A stretch of DNA of 64,000 nucleotides, taken from NCBI RefSeq assembly GCF_022811845.1, contig NZ_CP064266.1, positions 434,001 to 498,000 of the forward strand. Direction: 5' to 3'. This DNA is from Bacillus pseudomycoides. Lineage in GTDB: Bacteria; Bacillota; Bacilli; Bacillales; Bacillaceae_G. Positions within the stretch are counted from its first letter, which is position 1; every line of letters starts with the position of its first letter. Of this stretch, positions 1 to 8,179 are shown piece by piece. Under the pieces are notes generated by a model. It was not told the origin of the DNA, did no database searches, and saw nothing but the letters and a program-made list of their open reading frames with translations. The position numbers were made by a program, and so were the translations under genes.

Positions 1-667
1 TGCTTAACAATGGACCAGATTCTTTATCGTCTTTCAGCAATGCTTGATCTGTAATTTCCCACTTCTTTTTCAAAACTGATACTCCATCTTTTTTATACTT
101 TCCAACTAATTGATCTACGGATTGCTCATTACTAGAAATTCCAACTACAAGTGAATACTTATCCTCATTCGGTTTAATAGCTGCTATGTTCCCGTTATCT
201 TTCCACTCCTGAATAGCTGCTTGTCCTTTTTCTTCGGAAGAATAAAGACCACCTTGCACGAAATATAAGGTGATTGGTTCTAAGGCGGCGCTATTTCCCG
301 ATTTCGGTTTTTCTGCTTTTTTCTCTTCAACCGTTACTTCTTTTTGCTCTGCTCTACTATTCTTTTCTCCACTTGTAACCGTAACTTCTCGAGCCGTACC
401 TTGTCCCGTTAACAAGTGCAGCATTCCCATCCCTAACACTGTGCCAATAATAATCGCGGTAGCAACTGTGAAAATAAGTATATTACTCCATTTCTTGCGT
501 TGCTGCCGAATAGACGGTAACTTGTTTTTTTGAAACGGAACTACATTTTGCGATGTTTCACTCTCCACTACCATCCAATCAAATTCTTCTTTTTCTTTCT
601 TCTTTTCCTCATACTTTGCTTCCGTTCCATTTACTTTAACTGAGATTGTTCGTGATTGCTTGTCCAT
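1..667 (-). CDS. spoIIB: SpoIIB-like SPOR-domain sporulation protein (5' part; runs off the window)
   Basis: The reading frame is open from an ATG at 667 to the window edge, about 222 codons, and the 3' end lies outside. The predicted protein has a charged cytoplasmic N-terminus of about 60 residues, one membrane span at roughly residues 62-86 (ILIFTVATAIIIGTVLGM), a Lys/Glu-rich linker, then a SPOR-like segment starting near residue 131 (ITLYFVQGGLYSS). This bitopic architecture, and its place next to folC as in B. subtilis, fit SpoIIB, which binds septal peptidoglycan and helps septal thinning during engulfment. A GAGGTG-type Shine-Dalgarno sits just before the ATG. The assignment rests on architecture and synteny; only the SPOR family membership is seen directly. 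Confidence 0.82.
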   Translation of the reverse strand, partial: MDKQSRTISVKVNGTEAKYEEKKKEKEEFDWMVVESETSQNVVPFQKNKLPSIRQQRKKWSNILIFTVATAIIIGTVLGMGMLHLLTGQGTAREVTVTSGEKNSRAEQKEVTVEEKKAEKPKSGNSAALEPITLYFVQGGLYSSEEKGQAAIQEWKDNGNIAAIKPNEDKYSLVVGISSNEQSVDQLVGKYKKDGVSVLKKKWEITDQALLKDDKESGPLLS

Positions 668-810
668 ACCCTCACACCTCACCTCTTATCGTTGTCCGCA
701 TCATAACATATTCCCTTCACACAAAAACGAGATATTTGTCGGAGAGGTTCGTCAAATTGTCCCATATAGTTATCCTATATGTATGCATTTGACTTCATTT
801 GTAGAACAAA

Positions 811-841
811 AAACTAGGACAGCAAGTTGCTGTCCTAGTTT
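811..841 (-). terminator. Terminator of folC
   Basis: A near-perfect hairpin with arms of about 14-15 bp around AAACTAGGACAGC/GCTGTCCTAGTTT is flanked by T-runs on both strands. The folC stop codon (835-837) lies inside the 5' arm. It separates folC from spoIIB. Confidence 0.85.
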
Positions 842-2136
842 TTTTCACGAATGTATTTTCGAACTTCCGAAATGAAGTAAAGAGAGCCTGTTATGATGAA
901 AACATCATTTTCTTGTAGCGTCTTCATTTTTGTATCAATCGCTTCTTTCCAGTTCTCAAAAACTTGTTTTGTTTCTTTACTTGAATGAACAGCAAGTTCC
1001 TTAGCAGAAATTGCACGATCAAATGTAAATGTTGTGAAAATCATTTCATCTGCTACAGTTTCAAGTGGACCAACCATGTTGTCTAATTGCTTATCACCAA
1101 GAGCTGTAAATAAAACGATAACGTTTTCATCGTTATAATGAGCCTTCACCGTTTTCACAAGACTTGCAATTCCTTCAGGATTATGAGCACCATCTATAAT
1201 TACATCCGGTTTACTTTGCAATCGTTCAAATCGACCAATCCAATATGCTTCACTTAATCCTAAACGAATACGCTCTTCCTCTAGTAAGAATGATAGGTAT
1301 GTTTTCAGATACATAACCCCCATCAATGCTAATGCCGCATTTCCTACTTGATGACTTCCTTTCATTGAAATTCGAAATTCCTCAAACGAAGCAAAGGGAC
1401 AAGAAAAATTAAAGTGTTCCCCATCTGCATCAGAACGCTGGTGAATTACTGTAAATTGCTTTCCAAGTTCATAAAGGTTTGCATTTTTTTCTTTAGCAAC
1501 TTTTTGAATAACCTCAAGTGCTTCTTCATCCTGCACACCTGTAATAACAGGAACACCTGATTTAATAATGCCTGCTTTTTCATACGCAATTTCCGCTAGT
1601 GTATTCCCTAAAATATGCATGTGATCATGTCCAATATTTGTAATGATTGTTAGAACTGGATGAACCACGTTTGTAGAATCAAAGCGCCCACCAAGCCCTG
1701 TTTCAAACAAGACAATATCACAGAAATTTATTTTACCAAAGTAACAGATTGCCATTACTGTAATAATTTCAAATTCCGTTGCTTCTCCTAAATTTGTTTC
1801 ATCTAATTTTTCTACAACTGGTTTGACCATATTTACAAGTTCAGTTATTTCTTTATCTGTAATTGGTTCTCCATTTACGCCGATTCTTTCGTTAAATGTT
1901 TCAATATACGGAGACGTAAATGTTCCCACCTTATATTTTTCTGCCTCTAGCATATAGCGCATATACGTTAAAGTTGAGCCTTTTCCATTTGTTCCTGCAA
2001 GGTGAATACATTTTATGTGACGCTCAGGGTTTCCAAGCTTCTCAAGCATCCACTGCATTCTTTCTAATCCTGGCTTAATACCAAATTTTAATCGACTATG
2101 AATCCAACCTATTGCTTCTTCGTATGTATGTATCAC
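835..2136 (-). CDS. folC: Folylpolyglutamate synthase / dihydrofolate synthase
   Basis: FolC adds glutamate to (dihydro)pteroate and to folates, giving polyglutamylated cofactors that stay in the cytosol. The protein is 433 aa, the usual family length. It shows the Mur-ligase type P-loop GTNGKGS at about residues 48-54, a TSPYIETFNERI segment typical of FolC near residue 74, and a GLGGRFDSTN motif. The start is GTG at 2136, with AAAGGGGAAGG eight or so bases upstream; the following residues IHTYEEA match the family N-terminus. It lies downstream of valS, separated by a terminator, as in B. subtilis valS-folC. Confidence 0.96.
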   Translation of the reverse strand: MIHTYEEAIGWIHSRLKFGIKPGLERMQWMLEKLGNPERHIKCIHLAGTNGKGSTLTYMRYMLEAEKYKVGTFTSPYIETFNERIGVNGEPITDKEITELVNMVKPVVEKLDETNLGEATEFEIITVMAICYFGKINFCDIVLFETGLGGRFDSTNVVHPVLTIITNIGHDHMHILGNTLAEIAYEKAGIIKSGVPVITGVQDEEALEVIQKVAKEKNANLYELGKQFTVIHQRSDADGEHFNFSCPFASFEEFRISMKGSHQVGNAALALMGVMYLKTYLSFLLEEERIRLGLSEAYWIGRFERLQSKPDVIIDGAHNPEGIASLVKTVKAHYNDENVIVLFTALGDKQLDNMVGPLETVADEMIFTTFTFDRAISAKELAVHSSKETKQVFENWKEAIDTKMKTLQENDVFIITGSLYFISEVRKYIREKN

Positions 2137-2189
2137 GTATGCCTTCCCCTTTCAAAAACAACCTTCTTAAACCCTATTATACGCAAATA

Positions 2190-2220
2190 AAAGAGACTCA
2201 CCAATATGGTAAGTCTCTTT
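2190..2220 (-). terminator. Terminator of valS
   Basis: The hairpin AAAGAGACT...AGTCTCTTT has a T-rich tail on the minus strand. It sits 11 bp after the valS stop, so folC probably has its own promoter or depends on read-through. Confidence 0.8.
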
Positions 2221-2230
2221 AAAAAGATTT

Positions 2231-4876
2231 TTATTTTTGAAGATCAGCTAGACGTTGGCGAACTGCTTCACGTTTTTCTAAGTAATCTTGCTCTTTCGCA
2301 CGCTCTCCCTCAATAACTGTTGCTGGAGCTTTTGCTACGAAACCTTGATTTGCAAGTTTCTTCTGTACGCGTTCTACCTCTTTATCGAACTTCTCAAGTT
2401 CTTTTTCAAGGCGTGCTTTCTCTTCATCAAGATTGATTAGATCAGCTAACGGTAAGAATAACTCTGCACCTGATACGATTGCAGTCATCGCTTTTTCTGG
2501 CGCTTGTAAATCCATCTTAATCGTTAATTCACTTGGATTACAGAAACGCTCAATGTAAGAGCTGTTTTTCGTAAGCTGTGCTAGTACTGTTTCGTCTTTT
2601 GCTTTAATTTGCATTTGAACTTTTTTGCTCATTGGTGTATTTACTTCAGCGCGAATGTTACGAACAGAACGAATGATATCAACAAGAAGGTGCATTTCTG
2701 CCGCTGCTTCTTTGTCCTGTAAATCTTCGCGAACTGTTGGCCACGCTGCTACTGTAATAGATTCACCTTCATGAGGTAAGTGCTGCCAAATTTTCTCTGT
2801 TACGAATGGCATGAATGGGTGTAATAAACGCATCGTTTGATCTAATACATATACTAAAACAGAACGAGTTGTTTTCTTCGCCGCTTCATCTTCTCCATAT
2901 AATGGAAGCTTCGCCATTTCAATGTACCAGTCACAGAAATCATCCCAAATGAAGTTGTACAATGCACGACCAGCTTCACCGAATTCATATTTATCCATGT
3001 TACGCGTTACACTTTCAATTGTTTCATTTAAACGAGTTAAAATCCACTTATCTGCAACTGATTTTTCACCAGTTAAATCAATATCTTCGTATTGCATGTC
3101 TTCCATATTCATTAATACGAAACGAGATGCATTCCAAATTTTATTAATGAAGTTCCAAGTAGATTCTACTTTCTCCATGCTAAAGCGTAAATCTTGACCT
3201 GGTGCACTTCCTGTTGATAAGAAGAAGCGCATTGCATCTGCACCGTACTTCTCGATAACTTCCATTGGATCAATACCATTACCTAAAGACTTACTCATTT
3301 TACGTCCTTGCTCGTCACGAACAAGACCATGAATTAATACGTCTTTAAATGGACGCTCTCCTGTAAACTCTAGACCTTGGAAAATCATACGCGATACCCA
3401 GAAGAAAATGATGTCATAGCCCGTTACAAGCGCATCTGTTGAATAGTAGCGTTTGAAGTCTTCATCATTTTCATTTGGCCAACCAAGTGTTGAGAATGGC
3501 CATAACGCTGAGCTAAACCATGTATCAAGTACGTCGTTATCTTGGTTCCAGTTTTCGATATCTGCTGGAGCTTCTGTACCTACGTATACTTCACCAGTTT
3601 CTTTATGATACCAAGCTGGGATGCGGTGTCCCCACCATAATTGACGAGAAATACACCAGTCATGAATGTTTTCCATCCAGCGTAAGTATGTGTTCTCGAA
3701 ACGATCTGGTACGAACGTTACTTTTTCTTCTTCTTTTTGTTGCAGAGCAACAGCCTTTTCTGCAAGTGGTGCCATTTTTACGAACCATTGTGTTGATAAG
3801 TAAGGCTCAACAACTGCCCCGCTACGCTCACTATGACCTACCGCATGCATATGAGGCTCGATTTCTACTAATACGCCAGCTTCTTGCAAGTCTTTTACTA
3901 ACTCTTTACGGCATTCGAAACGATCCATACCGTTATACTTACCAGCTGTTTCGTTCATTGTTCCATCTTCGTTCATTACTAAAATGCGTGGTAAGTCGTG
4001 ACGGTTACCTACTTCAAAGTCATTCGGATCATGAGCTGGTGTGATTTTCACAACACCTGTTCCGAAATCTTTCTCTACATACTCATCAGCAATAATCGGA
4101 ATTTCACGCTCTACGATTGGAAGTGTAACCGTTTTTCCGATTAAATGCTTGTAACGATCATCTTCTGGATGAACTGCTACTGCTGTATCACCAAGCATTG
4201 TTTCTGGACGAGTTGTCGCAAGACGAATGTGACCAGAACCGTCTGTTAATGGGTAATTCATATGATAGAATGCACCTTGAACATCTTTATGAATTACTTC
4301 AATATCAGAAAGGGCAGTGCGTGTTGCAGGGTCCCAGTTAATGATATATTCACCGCGGTAAATTAAACCTTTTTCGTACAATTTAACGAATACTTTATTA
4401 ACCGCATCAGATAAGCCTTTATCTAATGTGAAACGCTCACGAGTATAATCTAATCCTAGACCAACTTTTCCCCATTGCTCGCGAATGTGAGAAGCATATT
4501 CTTCTTTCCATTCCCATGCTTTTTCAAGGAATTTCTCACGACCAAGATCGTAACGTGAAATACCTTCTTCACGAAGTTTCCCTTCTACTTTCGCTTGCGT
4601 TGCGATACCCGCATGGTCCATACCTGGAAGCCATAATACATCGTATCCTTGCATACGCTTTGTACGTGTTAAAATATCTTGAAGTGTTGTATCCCAAGCA
4701 TGACCTAAATGCAGTTTACCTGTTACGTTTGGAGGCGGGATTACAATTGTATACGGCTGTTTTTCCGCATCTCCTTTTGCTTCGAAATATTTGCCTTCAA
4801 GCCACCATTTATAACGGCCTTCTTCAACGGACATATGATCATATTTAGTTGGTAAATTCTTTTCCGTGTTTGACAT
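2231..4876 (-). CDS. valS: Valyl-tRNA synthetase
   Basis: ValS charges tRNA-Val in the cytosol. The class I signatures are intact: HLGH at about residues 56-59 within PPPNVTGKLHLGHA, and KMSKS at residues 526-530. Between them is the editing (CP1) domain, and the C-terminal ~65 residues form the Lys/Glu-rich coiled coil typical of ValS. I chose the ATG at 4876 (MSNTEKNLP), which gives 881 aa against 880 in B. subtilis and has AAGGAGGG spaced correctly. The frame stays open to 4966, but that part is the T-box terminator and antiterminator region and is not coding. Expression is controlled by the tRNA-Val-sensing T-box upstream. Confidence 0.98.
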   Translation of the reverse strand: MSNTEKNLPTKYDHMSVEEGRYKWWLEGKYFEAKGDAEKQPYTIVIPPPNVTGKLHLGHAWDTTLQDILTRTKRMQGYDVLWLPGMDHAGIATQAKVEGKLREEGISRYDLGREKFLEKAWEWKEEYASHIREQWGKVGLGLDYTRERFTLDKGLSDAVNKVFVKLYEKGLIYRGEYIINWDPATRTALSDIEVIHKDVQGAFYHMNYPLTDGSGHIRLATTRPETMLGDTAVAVHPEDDRYKHLIGKTVTLPIVEREIPIIADEYVEKDFGTGVVKITPAHDPNDFEVGNRHDLPRILVMNEDGTMNETAGKYNGMDRFECRKELVKDLQEAGVLVEIEPHMHAVGHSERSGAVVEPYLSTQWFVKMAPLAEKAVALQQKEEEKVTFVPDRFENTYLRWMENIHDWCISRQLWWGHRIPAWYHKETGEVYVGTEAPADIENWNQDNDVLDTWFSSALWPFSTLGWPNENDEDFKRYYSTDALVTGYDIIFFWVSRMIFQGLEFTGERPFKDVLIHGLVRDEQGRKMSKSLGNGIDPMEVIEKYGADAMRFFLSTGSAPGQDLRFSMEKVESTWNFINKIWNASRFVLMNMEDMQYEDIDLTGEKSVADKWILTRLNETIESVTRNMDKYEFGEAGRALYNFIWDDFCDWYIEMAKLPLYGEDEAAKKTTRSVLVYVLDQTMRLLHPFMPFVTEKIWQHLPHEGESITVAAWPTVREDLQDKEAAAEMHLLVDIIRSVRNIRAEVNTPMSKKVQMQIKAKDETVLAQLTKNSSYIERFCNPSELTIKMDLQAPEKAMTAIVSGAELFLPLADLINLDEEKARLEKELEKFDKEVERVQKKLANQGFVAKAPATVIEGERAKEQDYLEKREAVRQRLADLQK

Positions 4877-4892
4877 TATTTTCCCTCCTTCA

Positions 4893-5150
4893 GAATAAAA
4901 AATGTCCCTCATCCAAAAAAGGACGAGGGACATCGTGGTACCACCTTTATTTACAAACAAATTCAAAATTTGCTTATACTCTTAATTTGATAACGGACAG
5001 ATCCGTCTTTTCCTAATGAGAATGACTCTGTTCAGAAAAGATGCTCCAGGGCTACCTTCTAACATAACTATCTAGAGAATCTCACAGCCAATGATTCTCC
5101 TCTCTGCAGACGTTTAATGTTATACTCTTCCCCTTCAATGCATTTATATA
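4893..5150 (-). promoter_or_regulatory. T-box leader of valS
   Basis: The leader reads on the minus strand. The conserved T-box sequence GGTGGTACCACG is at 4934-4945, directly before an intrinsic terminator (4902-4933, arms ATGTCCCTCGTCC/GGATGAGGGACAT, then T-run) that would compete with the antiterminator. The upstream ~200 nt hold long stem-forming segments expected of Stem I. The Stem I 3' side contains GAAGGTAGCCC; its GTA (5053-5055) is a plausible specifier for valine. Uncharged tRNA-Val would stabilise the antiterminator. Possible promoter elements lie further upstream (TTGACG at 5196-5201; TATAAT at 5161-5166), but the pairing is not ideal. Confidence 0.93.
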
Positions 5151-5437
5151 ATTGTTATTTATTATATACAATAGTGTAAAAAACGAAACCATATTCGTCA
5201 AGATAAAAATATTTTTCAGCAATTTTCTACAATTGATAGATTCCATATTTTCTCATCATCTAAAAATCAGTGTGTAATCATCAATTAGCGTAAACATTTT
5301 TTATAACCTATGTACAAAAAATGAAAAAAAAGCAGCACAAGCACCTTAGGTACTTATCCTGCATATTATAATATTGCATCTTCACCTTTCAAGATTAATG
5401 TGTAGTAAATGCTTTCTGTACGGAGGAATGATTGATT
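5151..5437. other. Intergenic region between the valS T-box and the 64-aa ORF
   Basis: This AT-rich stretch holds the presumed valS promoter on the minus strand near 5161-5201 and a Shine-Dalgarno GGAGG at 5422-5426 for the divergent small ORF. I see no other gene or stable hairpin. Confidence 0.6.
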
Positions 5438-5632
5438 ATGCGACGATACCGACGCCCCTACAATTTTTCAGCCCCTTCATGGGTTAGAAATTTACAAACG
5501 TTGTTTTCTGATTTTGCCATTCCACTTACTATTTTCCAAGGGATTCGCACATTACTACTTCCAACCTTCTTAGATTTTATCATCCTTATCATCTTTGTTG
5601 TAGCAACAATCCGCTTACATTTTCAGCCGTAG
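5438..5632 (+). CDS. Small conserved-looking membrane protein of unknown function (64 aa)
   Basis: I do not recognise this protein. It starts MRRYRRPYNF and has a strongly basic N-terminus, a short amphipathic middle, and a hydrophobic C-terminal segment at about residues 42-60 (FLDFIILIIFVVATIRL) that should span the membrane. GGAGG at 5422-5426 lies 11 nt before the ATG; a TTG six bases upstream (5432) is an alternative start with tighter spacing. It is the only plus-strand gene in the first 15 kb, wedged between valS and ysxE, and ends in a hairpin shared with ysxE. The ribosome site and terminator support a real gene; the function is unknown. Confidence 0.6.
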   Translation: MRRYRRPYNFSAPSWVRNLQTLFSDFAIPLTIFQGIRTLLLPTFLDFIILIIFVVATIRLHFQP

Positions 5633-5658
5633 CCTCACGATGACTTGAGACTACGGCT
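5626..5658. terminator. Bidirectional terminator between convergent genes
   Basis: The hairpin AGCCGTAG...CTACGGCT, with further pairing inward (CCTCA/TGAGA), lies between the 64-aa ORF and ysxE. The plus-strand side continues ATTATT; it overlaps the small ORF's stop codon. Confidence 0.7.
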
Positions 5659-5659
5659 A

Positions 5660-6685
5660 TTATTCATTTCCTTGCTGCGCAGCTTGTAATTGTGAAATGA
5701 AATATTCTATGTTACTTACAAGCCAATGTGCTTGCTGTAACATTTTCACACCTTGAAGTTCTTTCTTTTCATCACGTCTCTGCTGTTTGCTTGTATAAGA
5801 TTGAATTTGCTTAATAAATGGGGACGGATATGTTAGATAAGCAAACATCAGGAGTTGCTCTTCTTTCGTAAACGGAAAATTCTTTTGATACACCTGATAC
5901 CATTCGAAACGATCGCTTCTTGCAATTGGGTATGTGTTCAATGAGCGGGAATAAAAACGCACAAGATCTTGAACTGGCGTTGCAAATTGTGACCTTTCTA
6001 AACTAATAAAATAACCGTTTCGCTCATAATCAAATAAAAAATGATTCATCGATACATTGCCATGAATAAAAGAAACGCGTGTTTTTTCTTTCTCTTTCAT
6101 CGCTTCATGCCACTCCGAAAGCTGTTTCGTGGCAAATTCACGCGCCCTCATCACATGATGAAAATACGTACAGTACTGTAGTTCAAATGGCGACATATAC
6201 CATTTCGCCTCAGACTCTACAAGGAATTCCTCTAAAAGTTCTCCATCTTTCTCCCAACGATCGGAGATATTTGTATAATGATCCTCTAATGCTTCTTCAG
6301 TATATTTCTCTTCTTTTACCGTCCTTTGGTGAAGTAGTGCTAGCGTCTGAAACATTTTATGATATTGATCATTGTCCTCTCCATTTCCCTCCGCTCTTTC
6401 CAGCCAAGGCATTAAATAATAACTATATGTTTCGTCGCTCAAAATATGATTTCCATCTGTCGCATGATAAATCGGGGCATAATGTGTAAATCCCTTTTCA
6501 CGCAAAAATTGAACATGATACATTAAATCATTTCGTTTCAATCGATAAGATGGTAACTTTTTCAATGCATATGGACCTTGATTCGTATAAATTTTTATGA
6601 TACTTCCGTGCTCTTCCATATGGTGGACATCCAATTGATACCGCTGTACTATCGGCGCATAACGATCTCGTAATTCTATATCCAT
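5660..6685 (-). CDS. ysxE: Spore coat-associated protein YsxE (CotS-like kinase fold)
   Basis: The protein is 341 aa, similar to B. subtilis YsxE (335 aa) and in the same place next to spoVID. The N-terminal half has the small-lobe pattern of aminoglycoside-phosphotransferase/CotS-like folds (IYTNQGPYALKKL, around residues 32-44), then a catalytic-loop-like FIHGNVSMNHFLFD near residue 205. The usual HGDLHxxN is altered to HGNVSMNH, so activity as a kinase is doubtful. YsxE-type proteins act in spore coat assembly with SpoVID and are made in the mother cell. The start is ATG 6685 with AAAGGA upstream. Confidence 0.9.
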   Translation of the reverse strand: MDIELRDRYAPIVQRYQLDVHHMEEHGSIIKIYTNQGPYALKKLPSYRLKRNDLMYHVQFLREKGFTHYAPIYHATDGNHILSDETYSYYLMPWLERAEGNGEDNDQYHKMFQTLALLHQRTVKEEKYTEEALEDHYTNISDRWEKDGELLEEFLVESEAKWYMSPFELQYCTYFHHVMRAREFATKQLSEWHEAMKEKEKTRVSFIHGNVSMNHFLFDYERNGYFISLERSQFATPVQDLVRFYSRSLNTYPIARSDRFEWYQVYQKNFPFTKEEQLLMFAYLTYPSPFIKQIQSYTSKQQRRDEKKELQGVKMLQQAHWLVSNIEYFISQLQAAQQGNE

Positions 6686-6731
6686 ACGAATGATCCTTTC
6701 TCATTCAAAAACGTAAAATAAATTGAAACTT

Positions 6732-6861
6732 TAATCAGTGGGGTTTTCTTCATCCCCCACTGATTATTAGCCCTCACCAATCGGGCTTTTACGGGCAGTT
6801 GATCCCCTACCTATCTTCCTTGTTTCTCTCTGAATCTTGAGGTGGGGGTCTTACTACCCGT
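6732..6861. repeat. Three-stem palindromic element between spoVID and ysxE
   Basis: Three adjacent inverted repeats fill this 130-bp stretch. Stem 1 is a perfect 12-bp pair TAATCAGTGGGG/CCCCACTGATTA (6732-6743 with 6755-6766). Stem 2 is AGCCC/GGGCT (6769-6773 with 6783-6787). Stem 3 pairs 6791-6812 with 6840-6861 (ACGGGcAGT with ACTaCCCGT, and GATCCCC-ACCT with AGGT-GGGGGTC). There is no coding frame. The G-rich terminal hairpin recalls ends of IS200/IS605-type elements or a small structured mobile repeat (bcr-like) of the B. cereus group. That identity is inference, and a structured RNA is an alternative. Confidence 0.6.
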
Positions 6862-6944
6862 TAAGATTTTTTACTGAAACAAATACTTTCTATCTATGCA
6901 AAACTAGACTGCAAGAAAAGAGATGAGTGGAGAAAATCCTCCAC

Positions 6945-7937
6945 TCACTTTGTCTTCACTCTTGACACAGGTATATATATAATTTGCCCTGCAGTTAAAT
7001 ATACTTCATCAGTTTGATTCACGCGGTGTAAATGCTGAACAGACGTTTCATATCGCTCCGCAACTGATTCAATTGTATCCCCTTCTTGAACGAAATACAT
7101 ACGTAATTTCGTAAACTCTTCTTCCGGCTCTTTCGTAAACAATTTTGTTAAATATAATGCATTTTCATCCCGTTGTGAGTATGCTACTTCGGCTTCTGCC
7201 TCTACTTTCTTTTCCTTCTCTTTCTTAAAATCTCTCCGGCCAAACAATTCAAACTGCGGTGTAGTTTCTTTTGCTGCTTCTTCTCTCTCTTCCTCATCCT
7301 GTTCTTCTAGATCTTCTATTTCTGCTAACTCTTGTTCTTTACGCTCTTCTAATTGGAAAGGCTCAAATGCATAATCCTCCCATCCATCTGATTCTGTATG
7401 AACTACCGCCTCTTCCACTGGTGTGTTATCCTCATCCATCGCTTTTACTTCCTCTATTCTATCCACTTCTATATCCTCTATCTCTTCCCCATACGCTTCA
7501 TTGTGTATTCTTTCATCCTCACATAATCCAGATATTGATATATCCGCTAATAATTGCAAGCAACCGTTTTCCTTTAATTCATAATCAAATTCCTCAATGG
7601 AAACATACAACTCTTCAACTTGTTTCACTCTGTTTCGTGGAATCGAAATTTCTAATGGAAAAGAATGTACAAGTTCGTTTACACCATCTTCTCTCGTTTC
7701 TACATAATCAATCGATTTCGCCGGAGATAAATCTCGTAATGAAAATGCAGAATCATCTTGCCTTGCAACATATTCCCCCGTTAAGTCCAATTGCCCTCTC
7801 ACAATTACTTCGTATTCAAGCTCTTCTATCTCAACGTCTGGATCTAACGAAATTGACAAAAGTTCTTCGACTTCCTGTCCTTTTTGGAACCAAACCGATT
7901 CTTTTAATGAAAAACGTAATGAATGATCAGTTGCCAC
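6945..7937 (-). CDS. spoVID: Spore morphogenesis protein SpoVID with C-terminal LysM domain
   Basis: SpoVID drives encasement of the forespore by coat proteins and sits on the mother-cell side of the outer forespore membrane. The N-terminal ~120 residues (HSLRFSLKESVWFQKGQEV, LLSISLDPDV) match the family's SPOCS-like domain. A very acidic, low-complexity middle (about residues 160-270) follows, then a LysM repeat at about 280-325 (VQEGDTIESVAERYETSV). I chose the GTG at 7937, preceded by GGGAGGGGG with 7-nt spacing, giving 330 aa; an upstream in-frame ATG at 7967 overlaps that ribosome site. B. subtilis SpoVID is about 575 aa, so the acidic linker is much shorter here. Confidence 0.93.
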   Translation of the reverse strand: MATDHSLRFSLKESVWFQKGQEVEELLSISLDPDVEIEELEYEVIVRGQLDLTGEYVARQDDSAFSLRDLSPAKSIDYVETREDGVNELVHSFPLEISIPRNRVKQVEELYVSIEEFDYELKENGCLQLLADISISGLCEDERIHNEAYGEEIEDIEVDRIEEVKAMDEDNTPVEEAVVHTESDGWEDYAFEPFQLEERKEQELAEIEDLEEQDEEEREEAAKETTPQFELFGRRDFKKEKEKKVEAEAEVAYSQRDENALYLTKLFTKEPEEEFTKLRMYFVQEGDTIESVAERYETSVQHLHRVNQTDEVYLTAGQIIYIPVSRVKTK

Positions 7938-8140
7938 TTCTTTTCCCCCTCCCAAACTGTATGTCATTACAGGTTTATGTGCATGGGAGTTATTTTATGA
8001 GTAAAAAATCAAACTACACATGCAGGCTCTCTATTCATTTTTCATATATCAGTGGGCTATCATTACATCTATCGGCATTTTTTAATATCTCAGCCATCAG
8101 GCGCCACTTATCAGCGCTTCGACAATATGTGTCATAACAA

Positions 8141-8176
8141 AAAAAGGTTGCCAGGACTCTCCCTGACAACCTTTTT
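8141..8176 (-). terminator. Terminator of the hem operon (after hemL)
   Basis: The hairpin AAAAAGGTTG(c)CAGG...CCTG(a)CAACCTTTTT starts 4 bp after the hemL stop, and a run of T follows on the minus strand. It separates hemL from spoVID. Confidence 0.88.
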
Positions 8177-8179
8177 CCT

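Noticed and set aside
4877..4966. N-terminal extension of ValS by 30 residues
   Set aside because: The stretch is the T-box terminator and antiterminator; the ATG at 4876 has a good ribosome site and gives the family length.
7271..8137. Long plus-strand open frame (288 codons) opposite spoVID
   Set aside because: It is the complement of the real spoVID gene and its upstream flank; the composition (Leu/Pro/His-rich) is typical of antisense shadow and no ribosome site is present.
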